From Tillus elongatus (taxonomy: Eukaryota > Arthropoda > Insecta > Coleoptera > Cleridae): 64,000 bases of DNA. The notes under the pieces are model-generated. The model was not told the DNA's origin. It searched no databases and saw only the letters and a program-made list of their open reading frames with translations. The position numbers and the translations under genes are program-made. This document shows, piece after piece, positions 44,734-58,036 of this stretch. The first letter of the stretch is position 1, and each line of letters begins with the position of its first letter. The stretch is taken from assembly GCA_964006375.1 (NCBI GenBank), contig OZ023265.1, forward strand, positions 153,715,047 through 153,779,046, in the 5' to 3' direction.

Positions 44734-44774
44734 CCGTACTGACGAGCTCTAATTAGAGCGAAACCGGTCTGCGG
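44734..44774 (+). ncRNA. minimal type I hammerhead ribozyme
   Basis: Stem I strand CCGTA (44,734-44,738), core CTGACGA (44,739-44,745), stem II GCTCT/AGAGC with AATT loop (44,746-44,759), GAA then stem III AC-CG-GT, and C at 44,769 completing the GTC cleavage triplet. The second stem I strand TGCGG (44,770-44,774) pairs with CCGTA through one G-T wobble. All conserved core positions are present, so this copy is predicted active, probably best in tandem or dimeric form because stem III has only two pairs. Confidence 0.85.
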
Positions 44775-45051
44775 TTCTAAATGTTGCGAGTGCATCTAGC
44801 CTTACATACTTTGTCCCTATATTGGGGTAGAAATGGGCAAGGGCTGAAAATTTACTAAATTGTTAGTTGGTTGTATGCAGTCTCTATTTTTTAACACTTT
44901 GTGTTATTTGGAGCTGGCGTGACAACATACTACTTGGTTCCGCAACTAGGTGGCGGCATGTTACTTCGTGTCTCACCACTCACATAGTGTTGGAAGGCCA
45001 GCTACCATAGCCGTATTACTTAAAAGGTGTATTTTCGCTGCAGTTAGTATG

Positions 45052-45092
45052 CCGCACTGATGAGCTCTAATTAGAGCGAAGCCGGTCTGCGG
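45052..45092 (+). ncRNA. hammerhead ribozyme, second unit
   Basis: Same fold with a perfect stem I (CCGCA/TGCGG) and core CTGATGA, but the GAAA core reads GAAG and stem III loses its closing A-T pair. Predicted weak or inactive. Confidence 0.8.
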
Positions 45093-45320
45093 TTCTAATT
45101 GTTGCGAGAATGCATCTAGCCTTACATGCTATGCCGTATAATAATAGTGTACAATTCTTATGAAAATTCGCTACTATAACGCACTTGCTGCGTCCCGAAT
45201 TTTTTTTAAATTTTCAGACAACTAACTGTGATTAACGTTTGAAATAACTGTCACCAGCCTGGTCGTCAGTAATAATTAAGGACTCCAATTATGTTTAGAA
45301 GGGCGTCATTGAAGATATTT

Positions 45321-46470
<1,150 letters not shown>

Positions 46471-47027
46471 TTATATTTTCCTTACAACTCGCATCGTTTT
46501 TAGTCTATTGTTATTATTAAAAGTCAATAGTTTCTTCCTAAAATTTGCTCTTACCGAACACACGTGGCTTTCATTTACTTCTGCTTCTGCCGCTGTTACA
46601 GTCTTTACTCTTAACATGACGCTTTGCTTACTCTTACTGCTATACTATTTTACATACGTATCACCCTACAAAAACCTACTTGTATTCCACCGCATAATAC
46701 GTTCCTGTAGCTTCACTTTCGGTTTATTTTCCTCTCTTTCTTCTTTATGATTCATTTGCAAAGCGCACTAGTCTGTTCTATCGAGAATGAAAATTGTAGA
46801 AGCATCCTCTTACTAGGCATCGTGTGCCCATTTGCTCTGATTGTACCTTTAATTTACACTGTTAGTCAATGATCGCTCTCTATGTAACTTTTATTTATGT
46901 GACCTAACAAATTACTTGAAATTTCCATGCAACATTACTTTTTACATGCCTTACGTAATGTCCTGCTACATTCATCACCTTTATAACGTGAGGCCACTTA
47001 CAATTACATTTCCTGTTCCCTTAGTTA
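46471..47027. other. no gene recognised
   Basis: A 97-codon hydrophobic ORF (46,457-46,750) starts in HLE sequence and shows no known domain. It may be single-copy DNA. Confidence 0.4.
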
Positions 47028-47155
47028 ATTAATTTTTATAGAAAAAAATTCACTAATTGGGAGATCCCCACTTTTGAATTTTGAAAACATTTTTGCAAAT
47101 GAGCGCGAACTAGGACCCCTAGAACCCATTTCCGGGGTCAGTTTCAATTTTATAT

Positions 47156-47238
<83 letters not shown>

Positions 47239-47557
47239 ACCGATAGCTCATAAAAGAATGGGCCGATTTTGTTAAAATTTGGCATGTACCTTCCCCTTGT
47301 AAATGGCTTGGAGAAGTTCGTTAGTCAGGAAAATCGGAAGAGGTTTTCCAGAAACATTTTGAGTTTCCATTCGAAAAAAATTTTTATCTCAAAAAATAAA
47401 AAAGCTATGATAACCAAATTTGGTAGGTAGGTTTAAGATATAAAAAGTAACACAAAATTAGATTTCTATGTTACAAGAAAAAAAGTTATAATAAAATATT
47501 TTGTGCCAGATCATTTCTATGAAAATTCACTACCATAACGCACTTGCTGCGTCCAGG
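47028..47557 (+). mobile_element. HLE-A, complete
   Basis: A compact ~530-bp copy: worn 5' hairpin (TTTTTATAGAAAAAAATTCA), CTAGAACCCATTTCCGGGG, TA tract 47,159-47,235, one core unit, and 3' end CTACCATAACGCACTTGCTG then CGTCCAGG. A good type copy for the short form. Confidence 0.9.
47159..47235. repeat. (TA)n tract, 77 bp
   Basis: Core of the complete HLE-A at 47.0 kb. Confidence 0.95.
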
Positions 47558-48098
47558 CTTTTTTTGAAATATATGCTTCTATGTGCTGACTTACTCATTT
47601 TGTGAAATCCATGGCTATTTTTCAGAACCTATTTTACTTCTTTTATATGTCATTATTACCTAGGAGCAACGTGGCTAGAGAAAGAGTGCGTTTGAATTTA
47701 ACTTGAGTTAAAAATAAACTTGCTATAATTAGATATTCATTGTAACAATATTAACGACAAAAAGTCGCCTACAAAATTAAGTGGATATAACTATTCATTG
47801 GTCTTTATTTGATTTCAATGTGTAAGCGAATCTAGTAAAAGGCATAAAACTATAATTACAAAATTACTGCGACTACGAACATTTGGAACCTTTCCAGTTA
47901 ATATAACCAGCTAAAAATGTGTAAATGGGCAGTCAGCCAATTGATTCGAAATCCACCTAATGTAGGGCGTAGTCAAAAACTTGGAAAATTAATCAATGAG
48001 ACCACTTATTTCTTGCAGAATGCTTTGATTTCGTGTCCGTTCATATTAGACTACCATCCTGTTGCAAATATACTTCTGAGCTATTAGCAGATTCATCT
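47558..48098. other. no gene recognised
   Basis: Spacer between two HLE copies without recognisable content. Confidence 0.4.
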
Positions 48099-48231
48099 TT
48101 TAGTGAATTTTTTTTAAAAAACTTCACTAATGAGGAGATCCCGACTTTTGAATTTTGAACAAATTTCTTCAAATGAGCGCTAATTAGGCCCTCCAGAACA
48201 CATATCCGGGGTCAGTTTCAATTTTTATATG

Positions 48232-48306
<75 letters not shown>

Positions 48307-49282
48307 TCACACCTATAACTCAAAAAATAATGGGCCGATTTTGATTACGTTTTGTAGATACCTTCCTTTTGCAAACAGCTTAGATAAGTTCGTTAGCCAG
48401 GATAATCGACCAAGGTTTTTCCGGAAAATTTTGTGTTTTCTTTAGAAAAATTTTTATATATCCCGAATTAACATAGCAAGGGCAACCAAATTTGGTGCAT
48501 GGGCTTATATCATTATAGGTAAGTTACCTGCCAAAATTTAGCTCTGTAGGTAAAAAGAGAAAAAAGTTATAGGCATTTAAGGAAACATAAATTGGGGTTG
48601 CGATTTAAAACGTCAAAATTGGCAACATTTGGGCAAAGAGCTTGAATCTAATACGGGTTATGGAAAGAAAATGTCTCAAAAAGAATGTTTTACAAAGCCT
48701 GAAGTCTTAGTTTCAATCGTTATTGTCCTTCATTTTACTAAAATATTTCTAGAAAATTCATTTCAAATAGGCCCTTTCTCTGATGTTTGGCAGTAGCCTT
48801 AGCTATAGAGTTTATCGTTTATTGGTATATAATTTTTGTCGAATTTTCGTAAAAAATCAGTAAATCTCAATATATCCGTTATTATACAAGATATGAAAAA
48901 AAATTGTATACATTAATTATAGGGTGTCTTGAGCTACATCTTAAAAAAATATTACTACAATCACAGGCTGGCCGATAAGTCGTTGCTGATACAAATTCTC
49001 TTTTTTTTAATAAAACACGCCTCATGTTATTGCATTTTTGCATTTTCCATCGAGATATAATGCATGTTTGTAAGAAAATAAATTCTGGACGCAGCAAGTG
49101 CGTTATGGTAGCAAATTTAAATCAAATGCTTCATATTTGAATAGATCAATTTGCTATTAACCTATAAGGTTTACCAAGAAACGAGTTTTTTCGAGAACAC
49201 TTTAAGTTTACTTTCGGAAATTTTTGTACATTTTCAAACAATAAAGTTATTTTGTTGAAACATGGCACATTGTTTTTACTGT
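48099..49282 (+). mobile_element. HLE-B, 3'-truncated
   Basis: A 5' hairpin (TTTAGTGAATTTTTTTTAAA), TA tract 48,233-48,303, core, long-form middle (AGGGTGTCTTGAGCTACATC at 48,921), and a 3' module beginning TCTGGACGCAGCAAGTGCG at 49,085. It stops inside the module near 49,282. Confidence 0.87.
48233..48303. repeat. (TA)n tract, 71 bp
   Basis: Core of the HLE-B at 48.1 kb. Confidence 0.95.
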
Positions 49283-49395
49283 ATTTATTTATGTCACCTT
49301 CTCCTAATAAATGTATAACTAGTTGCATACGATATTTTAATATATGTATCGATATTTTAAATTTCCCGGTTTCTGACACCCACAACTCAAAGGGT

Positions 49396-49544
49396 ATTAG
49401 TGAATTCTCACTTTTTAGTGAAAAAAATCACCAATGAGGAGATCGCAACTTTTGAATTTTGAAAAAATTTCCTTCAAATAAGCACTAATTAGGCCCACGA
49501 GAACACATATCCGGGGACAGTTTAAATTTTTATATGCTAATATG

Positions 49545-49607
<63 letters not shown>

Positions 49608-49712
49608 CACACCGATAACTGAAAAAAAAAATCGGCCGATTTTGATCAAATTTGGTGAGTACCTTTCTTTTGCTAGTAGCTTGGATCAGTTTGTTAGCCA
49701 GGAAAATCTGCT
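49396..49712 (+). repeat. HLE 5' half
   Basis: A 5' hairpin with an unusual extra TTAGTGAATTCTCAC before CTTTTTAGTGAAAAAAATCA, then the 5' region, TA tract 49,548-49,604 and the first ~110 bp of core. Confidence 0.8.
49548..49604. repeat. (TA)n tract, 57 bp
   Basis: Shortest TA tract in the window. Confidence 0.95.
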
Positions 49713-49823
49713 CAGTTGAAATACGTTAAACAATGATTTGTTTTAATTAGACAGACGGATTCCCCGGTCAGTATCAGTTCTGAGCTGACCTTAAATGTAT
49801 GAAATTTCGACCAAGAAATTGTA

Positions 49824-50167
49824 ATGCATGTTTTGTAAGAAAATAAATTCCGGACTCAGCAAGTGCGTTATGGTAACGAATTTTTATTGAACGCCTCAAA
49901 TTTGAATAACTCAATTTGCTATTAACCTATAAGGTTCGTTGGCCAGGAAACTAGTTTTTTCGGGAATATTTTAAGTTTATTTTTCACAAATTTATGTACA
50001 TTTTCAAACAGTAAAGTTATTTTCATGAAATATGGTACATTGTTTCTACTATATAGGTTATACTGGTAACCAAATTTGATGTCTGCTTTCTTAAAAAAAA
50101 ACACATATTTGCTATTTAAAACATGTTTATGAAAATTCACTATTATAACGCACTTGCTACGTCCAGA
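49824..50167 (+). repeat. HLE-C, complete 3' module
   Basis: Starts with TGCATGTTTTGTAAGAAAAT of the long form and runs through TCCGGACTCAGCAAGTGCG to the inverted end TATAACGCACTTGCTACGTC. No TA tract. Confidence 0.85.
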
Positions 50168-50929
50168 CTTTTTTTGAATAGAAACACATATGCCTAAAAC
50201 AAAATTAATGTCTCTATCATGAAAGAAAATTCAGTTAATAGTTTTAAAGTAAATTTTGTCATTTTGGGATCACCTTTTTTTTTTAACGGCCACAAATAAA
50301 ACTAGCATATTTTGATAGTACCTCATACAACATATGTAACAGTGGTAAAAAAGATTTCAAAAGTGCATCGGAGCTGAGATATACAGGGTGATTCAGCAGG
50401 TGAGCGACATTCATATGTCGGTAACAGTGGCAACTGGAACTAGAGATTCGGGAAAAAAACTGTTCGAAAGGTTTTTTCAAGTACAATTTAGATGATATTT
50501 TGTAATTTTCTAATTCTTGTCACCAGATGGCGCTTTTTCGGATGAAACTTTTTAAAGGCTGTTATCTCAAAATATTCCTATTACAATGTTATATATATTT
50601 TTTACTTTTCCTGAAACCCCGAGTCTTGTTCTATATTAGTTACGAACCTATTATACAGGGTGTTCACGGGAATCGTTTAGAATAGCTACCTTCGTCATTG
50701 TGTTGCATTGTATGTGTTTGATAAAGTCTTAAATTTCTGTTTAAATAGTTATTTTATCTTTGCAGAACTTTGCTCTCGTTGACGTTAACGGGACAATCGG
50801 TTAGGTTTACCATGAGGTTTGACGGTTGTCAAAACGTAATTGTAAAATGATTTCCATAGGTAGATTCGGAAACATATATGGCTCAGGGAGAATAAAACAT
50901 TGCGTGATATATGTTTGATAAGTCCTTAT
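50168..50929. other. Tc1-type end-like sequences, no gene
   Basis: ATACAGGGTGATTCAGCAGG at 50,381 and ATACAGGGTGTTCACGGG at 50,653 resemble the outer tips of some Tc1/mariner-type elements, but they point the same way and have no inverted partners here. GTGTACACAGGGTGACG at 51,586 is a third. Confidence 0.3.
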
Positions 50930-52337
50930 TCTTATGGGTTTTCCCAGCAAATTTCAAGGATTTCCCAGAAAATTTTGTAATTTATTTCGGAAAAAAATTA
51001 TATCTCCGGAAATAAGAAAGTAAGACGTGTTTGTATTATAAATAGTGAACCACGTCAGTTAAAAGACGCAGGCTTATATCATCAAAAGTAATTACGTACC
51101 AAAATTTAACTCTATAAGTTAGAAGACAAAAAGTTATAGGCATTTAAAGAAAAAAATTTGAGGTTTTCCTCAAAACGTCACAGTTGCGATTTGAAACGTG
51201 AAAATTCGCAACATTTAGGCAAAGAACCTGAAAAAAATACCGATTATGTAAAGAAAATGTCTCAAGAAGAGTGTTCTGCAAACCCTTAAGTTTCCGCTGC
51301 AACCGTCATTGTCCTTCATTTTGGTAAAATATTTACAGAAAATTTATTTCAAATAGACGCTTTCTCTGATGTTTTGGCTGTAGGTTTAGTTAAGTTGATA
51401 CCTTGGCTGTAGGTTTTGTTAAGTTTTTAGTTTAACGGTCTATAACTTTTAGCTAATTTCGTAGAAAAAATTCCTTAATGAGGAGACCGCGACTTTTGAA
51501 TTTCAAAAAGATTCCTTCAAATGAGCGCTTATTAGGCCCCCTAGAATCCATATCCGGGCTTACTTTCAGTTTTTATCTGTTTACGTGTACACAGGGTGAC
51601 GAATTTTTACGGTGAAGTTGAATATAATTTTTATTACACAAGATACGAGAAAAAATTGTATACGTTAATCATAGGGCATCTTGAGCTGCATCTTATAAAA
51701 TTATTTTGACAATCACAGGCTGATCCATAAGTCGTTGGTGATACCTAAAAATTTGTTCCAACACCCTTATATTATTGAATTTTTGCATTTTTTATCGAAA
51801 TATCAAGCATCTTCGTAAGAAAAAAATCGAGACGCAGTAAGTGCGTTTTGGTAGCGAATTTTCAATAACTCAATTTGTTATTAACCTAAGGTTTGTTGGC
51901 TAGGAAACCAGTTTTCTCGGAAACATTTAAAGTTTATTTTCGAAAAATTTTTGTATATTTTGAAACAGAAAGTAATTTTGATAAAATATGATACATTGTT
52001 TCTACTATATATGTTATACTGTTAACGGGATGGATGCCTGCTTGCATTAGAAAGACGAAATATTTGCTATTAAAAACATTTTTATGAAAATTCACTTCCA
52101 TCATGCACTTGCTGCGTCCAGACCTTTTATTAATTATGTAACTAAAAATGCTCTTAAAGAAATACACTCTCTAGAAAGACGAAATATTTGGTATTAAAAA
52201 CATTTTAATGAAAATTCAATTCCATAATGCACTTGCTGCGTCCAGACCTTTTATTAATTATGTAACTAAAAATGCTCTTAAAGAAATACACTCTTATGAA
52301 CATTCGCTACCATAACGCATTTGTACGTCCAGAGTGT
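50930..52337 (+). mobile_element. rearranged HLE-B
   Basis: Core and long-form middle at 50,930-51,450, then an internal 5' end (GTAGAAAAAATTCCTTAATG, CCATATCCGGG) at 51,454-51,570 where other copies have none. The rest of the middle and the 3' module (51,832-52,117) follow. A 124-bp tandem duplication of the 3' end (AGAAAGACGAAATATTTG at 52,049 and 52,173) leads to a third, worn 3' end near 52,310. Confidence 0.75.
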
Positions 52338-52924
52338 TTTTGTTTTATCAGAGTACGTGATTTACAATCAAAGGATATTCTAAAAACGCATGGAAAATAA
52401 ACATCAAGAGGAAAACTGTAGTTAAATTGGTGTTGCCAACAAGCTGCAACAATTTAAAACAAAATTTTTAACGAGCTTTCAAAATACGCAGAGTGCACAA
52501 TGCAGTGGAAATAAATGATCTGGAAGCAATTGAAATATGTGGTAGCATAGGGATATTGATAGTATATATATGTCAACTGAAATCGAATAATTTGCAGTGA
52601 AATAGTCGCCAATGGTGTATTTATATGTAGCGTTTATCCCAGAATGTATACCACTGCGATAGATATGATGATGGGTAATTTTATATTATTTTAATAGTTT
52701 TAGTATTTAAAATACACTAGAGCCTTTGGCTACAACATTATAACGGCATGAGCTGTTGCTTTTAGAACCTCCTCAATTAGCTCAGAGATAAAGCTTAGTA
52801 AAGTAAGCTACGTATAATATGTAGTAACAAACTTTGCGAAAGCATTAAGGATTAAATGAATATTACCAACCAGGACCTATTTATCAAGGCAAATATAATA
52901 ACATTATTTTGAAACCGCAAACTG
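52338..52924. other. no gene recognised
   Basis: AT-rich, without a domain-bearing ORF or a repeat. Confidence 0.4.
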
Positions 52925-53350
52925 AAGCATGGTAGTGTGTTGTGGAAACAAATTTTCGTAAAAATATGTTTGATGGCAAACATATATTTTTTAAGAAATT
53001 CATCAATTTGGCTACTGGTATAACTTATCTAGTCAATGTTCTATATTCCATTAAAATAGTTGATTGCTTCAAAGGATACAAAAAATAAACTTCAAAATTT
53101 CCCGAAAAACTCATTCGATTTCGCTGACCAACAAACCTTTTAAAACTATTTACACACCTGCCAAGATATAATTATTCACAAACATCATTTTGATTAACAC
53201 TAAAAAAAACATTTTTTTAAGAAAATTGGCAAACAATTTCTTTGACAGAAATTCGCCTTTTTACAGTAATTTGTAATCTTTTTAGATTCGTTGTCTAAAA
53301 ATTGCAAGTTTTGACGTTTCAAATCGCGACTTTGACGTTTTATGAGGAAA
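52925..53350 (-). repeat. diverged HLE relative
   Basis: Colinear with 8,512-8,880. The right part (CAAGTTTTGACGTTTCAAAT, GACTTTGACGTTTTATGAGG) is the HLE-B middle section. Confidence 0.6.
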
Positions 53351-53572
53351 AACTATAAATTTTGAGTAACATTTTTGGTACTTCTTGTCCTTTTTGCTCC
53401 AAGAAACCTAATATTTGTTATATTATATTATATATTGACTTTTCCTTCACGTGATAGTAAAGGACTTTTCACGCCCGATGAGGTACCACCCCTTACATCA
53501 AGGGGCCGGTAAAGTCCCAAAGGAAGTTTCCGATTCTAGTGTAAGAGTCGGTTTCCCTTACAAACAAAAATT

Positions 53573-56540
53573 ATGATGGCTTCTCCTTGCACAAAAGATT
53601 CCGGAGATAAAATACCCCCCCCCATTCTGATTTCCGGGCGAGAGTTGCAGGGGGCGCAGGCATCAAGATTTAACATATCCTTCTCGAATATATGTGGCCT
53701 AAATTCTAACCTGAACTCCGTCCACCATTTCCTCCAGGCTAATGGGCCCCAAGTGTTCTTCCTCAACGAAACCCAAATCAGTGCCAAAACAACCACTAAT
53801 CACCTTAATTTCCCGGGGTATGAGCTCCTTACTTTTGTTAGATTTAATGGAGGCGTGTGTGCATACGTCCGTAGCAATCTACCCTACACCAGACTCCCCA
53901 ACTTAGAAGCTGGAAGAAAAAGACATACTTTGGATGAAACTCTCTCTCAGGGCTGCAACAAAATTCATCTGTTGCATTTACCCGTCACCTTTTGAAAACA
54001 AATTTATTCAGCTCTTCGACTACCTTTTTAAAAAACCGGCCATATGATTTCTGAATATCCTTTCTCCGAGGTCACTATTCTTGGTGACGTCAATGTCCAT
54101 AATAAGGAATGCCTAGGATCTTCAAAAACCGATCCACAAGGGAGAGCAGTGGAGTTCTTTGAAGTCAGAAATTCTTTAGTCAATATGGTTCAGCAACCTA
54201 CTTACTTTCCTCGCATCCCAACACACAGCCCAAATCCCTTGGATCTCCTTCTTACTACAAAACCTGAATGCTATAAGACATCAGTCACCACCCCACTTGG
54301 TCGCTCAGACCACGGCATGGTTACTACTTCCTGCACAATACAACCCGAGGTCACACAGTCATCGCACCCACGTATCAGTTGGCACTAAAACTCCGCAAAC
54401 TGGGACGAAATGCAGGATTAATTTTCCTAATTTTCATGGGCGTCTGTCTGATTCTCTCATCCTGCCACCCCCCCCCCCCATTTATCTCAGAAAACGTCAC
54501 CGAAGTTATCCAAGTTGGCATGGAATTATTTATTCCACGTACACAAAAAACCTCTTCAGCCACTCAAAAGCGCTTGTTCTCTGAATCCTGTGACAAGGCC
54601 AGAATTGAAAAGGTCAAAGCTCACAAAACGCTTCTACACAAGCCTAGTCAAAAAAACCGTCAAGCATTTAACGACGCAAGAAACCGCTATGTCCGCATTC
54701 TTTTCGAGGCAAAAAACTCGTTTAATAACAACATCAAAAACAAAGTCCTCTCAAGCTCCAACGGCAGCAGACCCTTCTGGACTCTTGCTAAATCTATTGG
54801 GAACAATTACTGCAAAAGCACGTTCCCACTTCTTGTTTCAGGGGATGAAATTGTTTCTACCGCCCTCGGCAAGGTTGAACTTTTTGCCTTGTTGTTCGTC
54901 GACAATTATACTGTAAACCCACCTTCAAACCACCAACAGTCCCCAATGTCACGCATAAAATGACGAATGTCATTTTAAAAACTAAAAATGTACGAAAAAT
55001 GCTCTCTTCTCTTATTACCAGGAAATCCTATCGCCTTGACGAGATCCCAGCAATTGTCCTCAAAAAATGCGCACCAGAATTTGCTTCTGTCCTGACTCGC
55101 CTGTTTCAGACATCTTACAATAGAGGCATATTCCCTAGTAACTGGAAAACTGCTCTAGTACAACCCGTCCCCAAGGAAGGATCCAAAGCGCTTCCTAGCA
55201 ACTACAGGCCTATTTATCTCCTTCCAGTCGTCTCTAAAGTGATGGATAAGTATATAAACACCAAATTACTAAAATTTCTTGAAAAACAGTCTAATCCTCG
55301 ACAGGCAGTATGGATTCCGTCAGCGCAGATCAACCGCCGACCCTCTTTCGTTTGTCACCCATTCTTGGAACAAGCCTATGGAAGTACACGGCGAATCCCA
55401 GATTGTCGCTTGAGACATATCCAAAGCATTCGACCAGGTCTGGCACGTAGCGCTGCTTAATAAACTTCAGGCCTATGACCTACTACCAAAACTCTGTACC
55501 TGGACAGCAAATTTCCTCTCCAACCGGAGCATTTCTGTTGTCGTGGATGACTATTCCTCTAAACTGTATCCAATTAATGCATGAGTCTCTCAAGGTTGAG
55601 TTTTAGCCCCCACTTTGTTTCCTCTCCACATCAATGACCTTCTCTTTAACACATCCAACTCAGTTCACAGTTACGCGGATGACTCACCCGCCACTCAAAT
55701 ATACAATATTCTAAGCCGGTCTCTTTAGCCCAATTAGATGAGGATCGCAGACTCATGGAGGGTTCTGTCTCTGTGGAACTCCAAAAAATATTAGGCTGGG
55801 GAAGTATAAATCTTGTAAAATTGAACTCGACCAAATCTCAGTCGTGCTTTATATCTTATAAGAGATACACCAGCCCTAGATCCATCACAATGAACAACCA
55901 AGTTATTCAAAGTAATGAGACCTTTTAACTTCTTGGCATTTCTGTCGATCGAAATCTCAATTGGCATCATCATGTCACATCCATTGCAGAAGCGGATGCT
56001 AAGAAATTTGGTTTACTCTTCCAGGCCCGAAAATACTTTTCACCAGCTAATCTCTATACCTTATATACTTTACAAATAAGGCCAAACCTCGAATACTGCT
56101 CCCACAACTGGGGTGCCGCTGCCGCTTCTACACTCGCTATCCTGGACTCCATTCAGAAGAGAGCTACACGTCCCATAGGTGACCCTACCCTCACCCAAAG
56201 GCTGCCATCCCTTGCCCACCGACGTGCCGTTGGTGCCCTCTCTCTCTCTTTTATAGATATCTGCACGGGCACTGCTCAGAGGAGATTCCTTCTATAGTTC
56301 CTCCACCTGCTGCCCCGACAGATCTACCAGGGAAACAGAGCGAATACACCATTTTACTGTCCAGGTCACCAGACATAGAACATCTTGTTATGCCCGCTCT
56401 TTTGTCCCGAGGACTGCCAAGTTGTGGAATTCCTTCTTGCCGGCACATGTTTTTCTTCTCCTCCGAACCTCCAAACTTTCAAGTCCAGATATAACAAGTT
56501 GCCTCTTTCCTCTTTGTCGACACCTACGGTACGATAGTAT
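53573..56540 (+). pseudogene. long non-LTR retrotransposon (EN plus RT), frameshifted
   Basis: An AP-endonuclease-type domain opens with RFNISFSNICGLNSNLNSVH and FFLNETQIS (53,670-53,780). It resumes at 54,044 (SEVTILGDVNVHNKECLG; NPLDLLLTTKPE; GRSDHGMV). The linker and RT follow: NVRKMLSSLITRKSYRLDEI, SNWKTALVQPVPKEGS and ALPSNYRPIYLLPVVSKVMD, then SKAFDQVWHVALLNKLQAYD in another frame, and SYADDSPATQ with an intact YADD (~55,670). The thumb and C-terminus are readable to ~56,540 (YCSHNWGAAAASTLAILDSI; SRSPDIEHLVMPALLSRGLP). At least six frame breaks or stops. CR1/Jockey-group layout, exact clade unresolved. Same family as bases 1-452. Confidence 0.88.
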
Positions 56541-57221
56541 TAAGGTTGTAAACCATCGTGGTGTCTTGTTGAAATATAAGAAAAACAACCTTTAGGTATG
56601 TCAACCCCAGATGTATTGACGTTTAAAAGTTATAAATTATATATGCTTATATTGAGCAAATATACCTTCTTTAACCGTAAAATTGTCTCCTGAACATCAA
56701 ATACATCAGCATAATACATGTTCCTACTAGAAACTGCATTAGTTCTCCAAATTACAGAGCAAATATCCAGAACTTTAAAACAACTTCTTTCGATACGAGT
56801 TCCACATCTCGTTCAGCATCTATTTCCTTTATATTTTATGCAGTCGAATCGGCCAACCTTCCACGAAAACTCCACAGTTTATGATCTTTTGCGTGCTGGA
56901 TCTGTATGAATTTTTTATTCCTTAATTCCCGTTTCATTCTCTACTCTTTACGTGAGAAGATGCTTGTAAGATCTGCTCGAATATAACAGTGTCTTGTTAT
57001 GCCTACAAAAGTCGGATATCCTAATGTTTGTTTGGAGAAGCCAGGTTCCCTTTTATGTATTTATTTCATTGGCTTTTATGATGACTCCTTTTCTCTATTG
57101 AAAATTAAGCATAACTATCTAAATATGACTCTCTGTCTACATACAGCACTTCTTGCTTTTAAGTTGTTTATGTAGTCTAAATTTCTAAACAGGCTCTTAG
57201 TCCAATAGCTTTGAACCATAT
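56541..57221. other. no gene recognised
   Basis: Probable 3' UTR of the LINE up to about 56,600, then AT-rich DNA. Confidence 0.4.
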
Positions 57222-57700
57222 AGGTAGATAGATATATAGATAGATAGATAATCCTTATTAGGTATAAAAACTATAAACCCTCGTCACTGCATTGGTAATA
57301 AAAATACAAACAGCACAATAACCACATAAAGTATAGCAAAAACACGTAGATAAGTACTAATTAAAATAAAATTAAAATATCGAAAATCTAAAAACACAAA
57401 CAAAATGAAATGAGTGACAAAATAGAACAGGCATCTAAAATGTTCTTGTCTTTAAACAATATAAAAGAAAAAAAAATCAATACTTAATCCACGGTTTATT
57501 GTGAATAAGGAACTCTGACACAGATTAAAAGCTGTACTGTACCAAGTGTGTTCTATTCAGTTCTTAAAATCTCGTTCTTACTTGATTATAACATTATATG
57601 GTATCCTGTTAAAAAACTTGTTGCACCAATATGAATTCCCACACTGCGCTCTATTAACACGATAATAAGGTATGCTTATATCATGCCTGCTATAGGTTTA
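57222..57700 (-). pseudogene. possible LINE 3' end with (GATA)n tail
   Basis: On minus, a weak reading resembles the C-terminus of LINE RT proteins: FNRIPYNVIIK, after a frame change IEHTWYSTAFNLCQSSLFTI. The sequence then runs downstream to a TATC repeat (GATA on plus, 57,222-57,252) that could be its tail. The similarity is thin. Confidence 0.3.
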
Positions 57701-58036
57701 ACCGTGAAATGTTAATTCTTCACTGACTTCTTATAATACTGGTAGGAAAATACTACACACACAAAAATATATACTGAAACGACAGTAAATATCTTTGTCT
57801 TTTTAAAAAGGAGTGGCTAGTTAGATTTACAACTGAACATATGATTCGTACCGCTCTTTTTGGTATCACTAAAATGTCATATATACTCGCACTACTTCCC
57901 TACACAATGATTCGCAATTTATGTTTTTCGTTATTAGGTTGAAGATAGTTTGCGCTGAACCACTTATTGACTCCATTCGGTGTATTGCTTGATTGTTGAT
58001 TAAGGTAATTTAGATGATTGCTAATCTTTATAAGAG

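Larger units (their letters stand above)
44552..45135 (+). mobile_element. tandem hammerhead repeat (retrozyme-like)
   Basis: About 1.8 units with a period of 317-318 bp: TTTGTGTTATTTGGAGCTGG recurs at 44,581 and 44,898, and the ribozyme at 44,734 and 45,052. The left edge is a short inverted piece of the ribozyme (GCTCTAATTAGAGC at 44,560) so the first unit starts from a small palindrome. No ORF. Unit length, tandem state and ribozyme fit animal retrozymes: small non-coding retroelements with type I hammerheads. Confidence 0.85.
44378..45197 (-). repeat. HLE-C split by the hammerhead-repeat array
   Basis: One end (TTGAACGCAGCAAGTGC) is at 44,378 and the inverted end (CTATAACGCACTTGCTGCG) at 45,172-45,197. 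About 580 bp of the ~317-bp hammerhead repeat sit inside. Confidence 0.7.
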
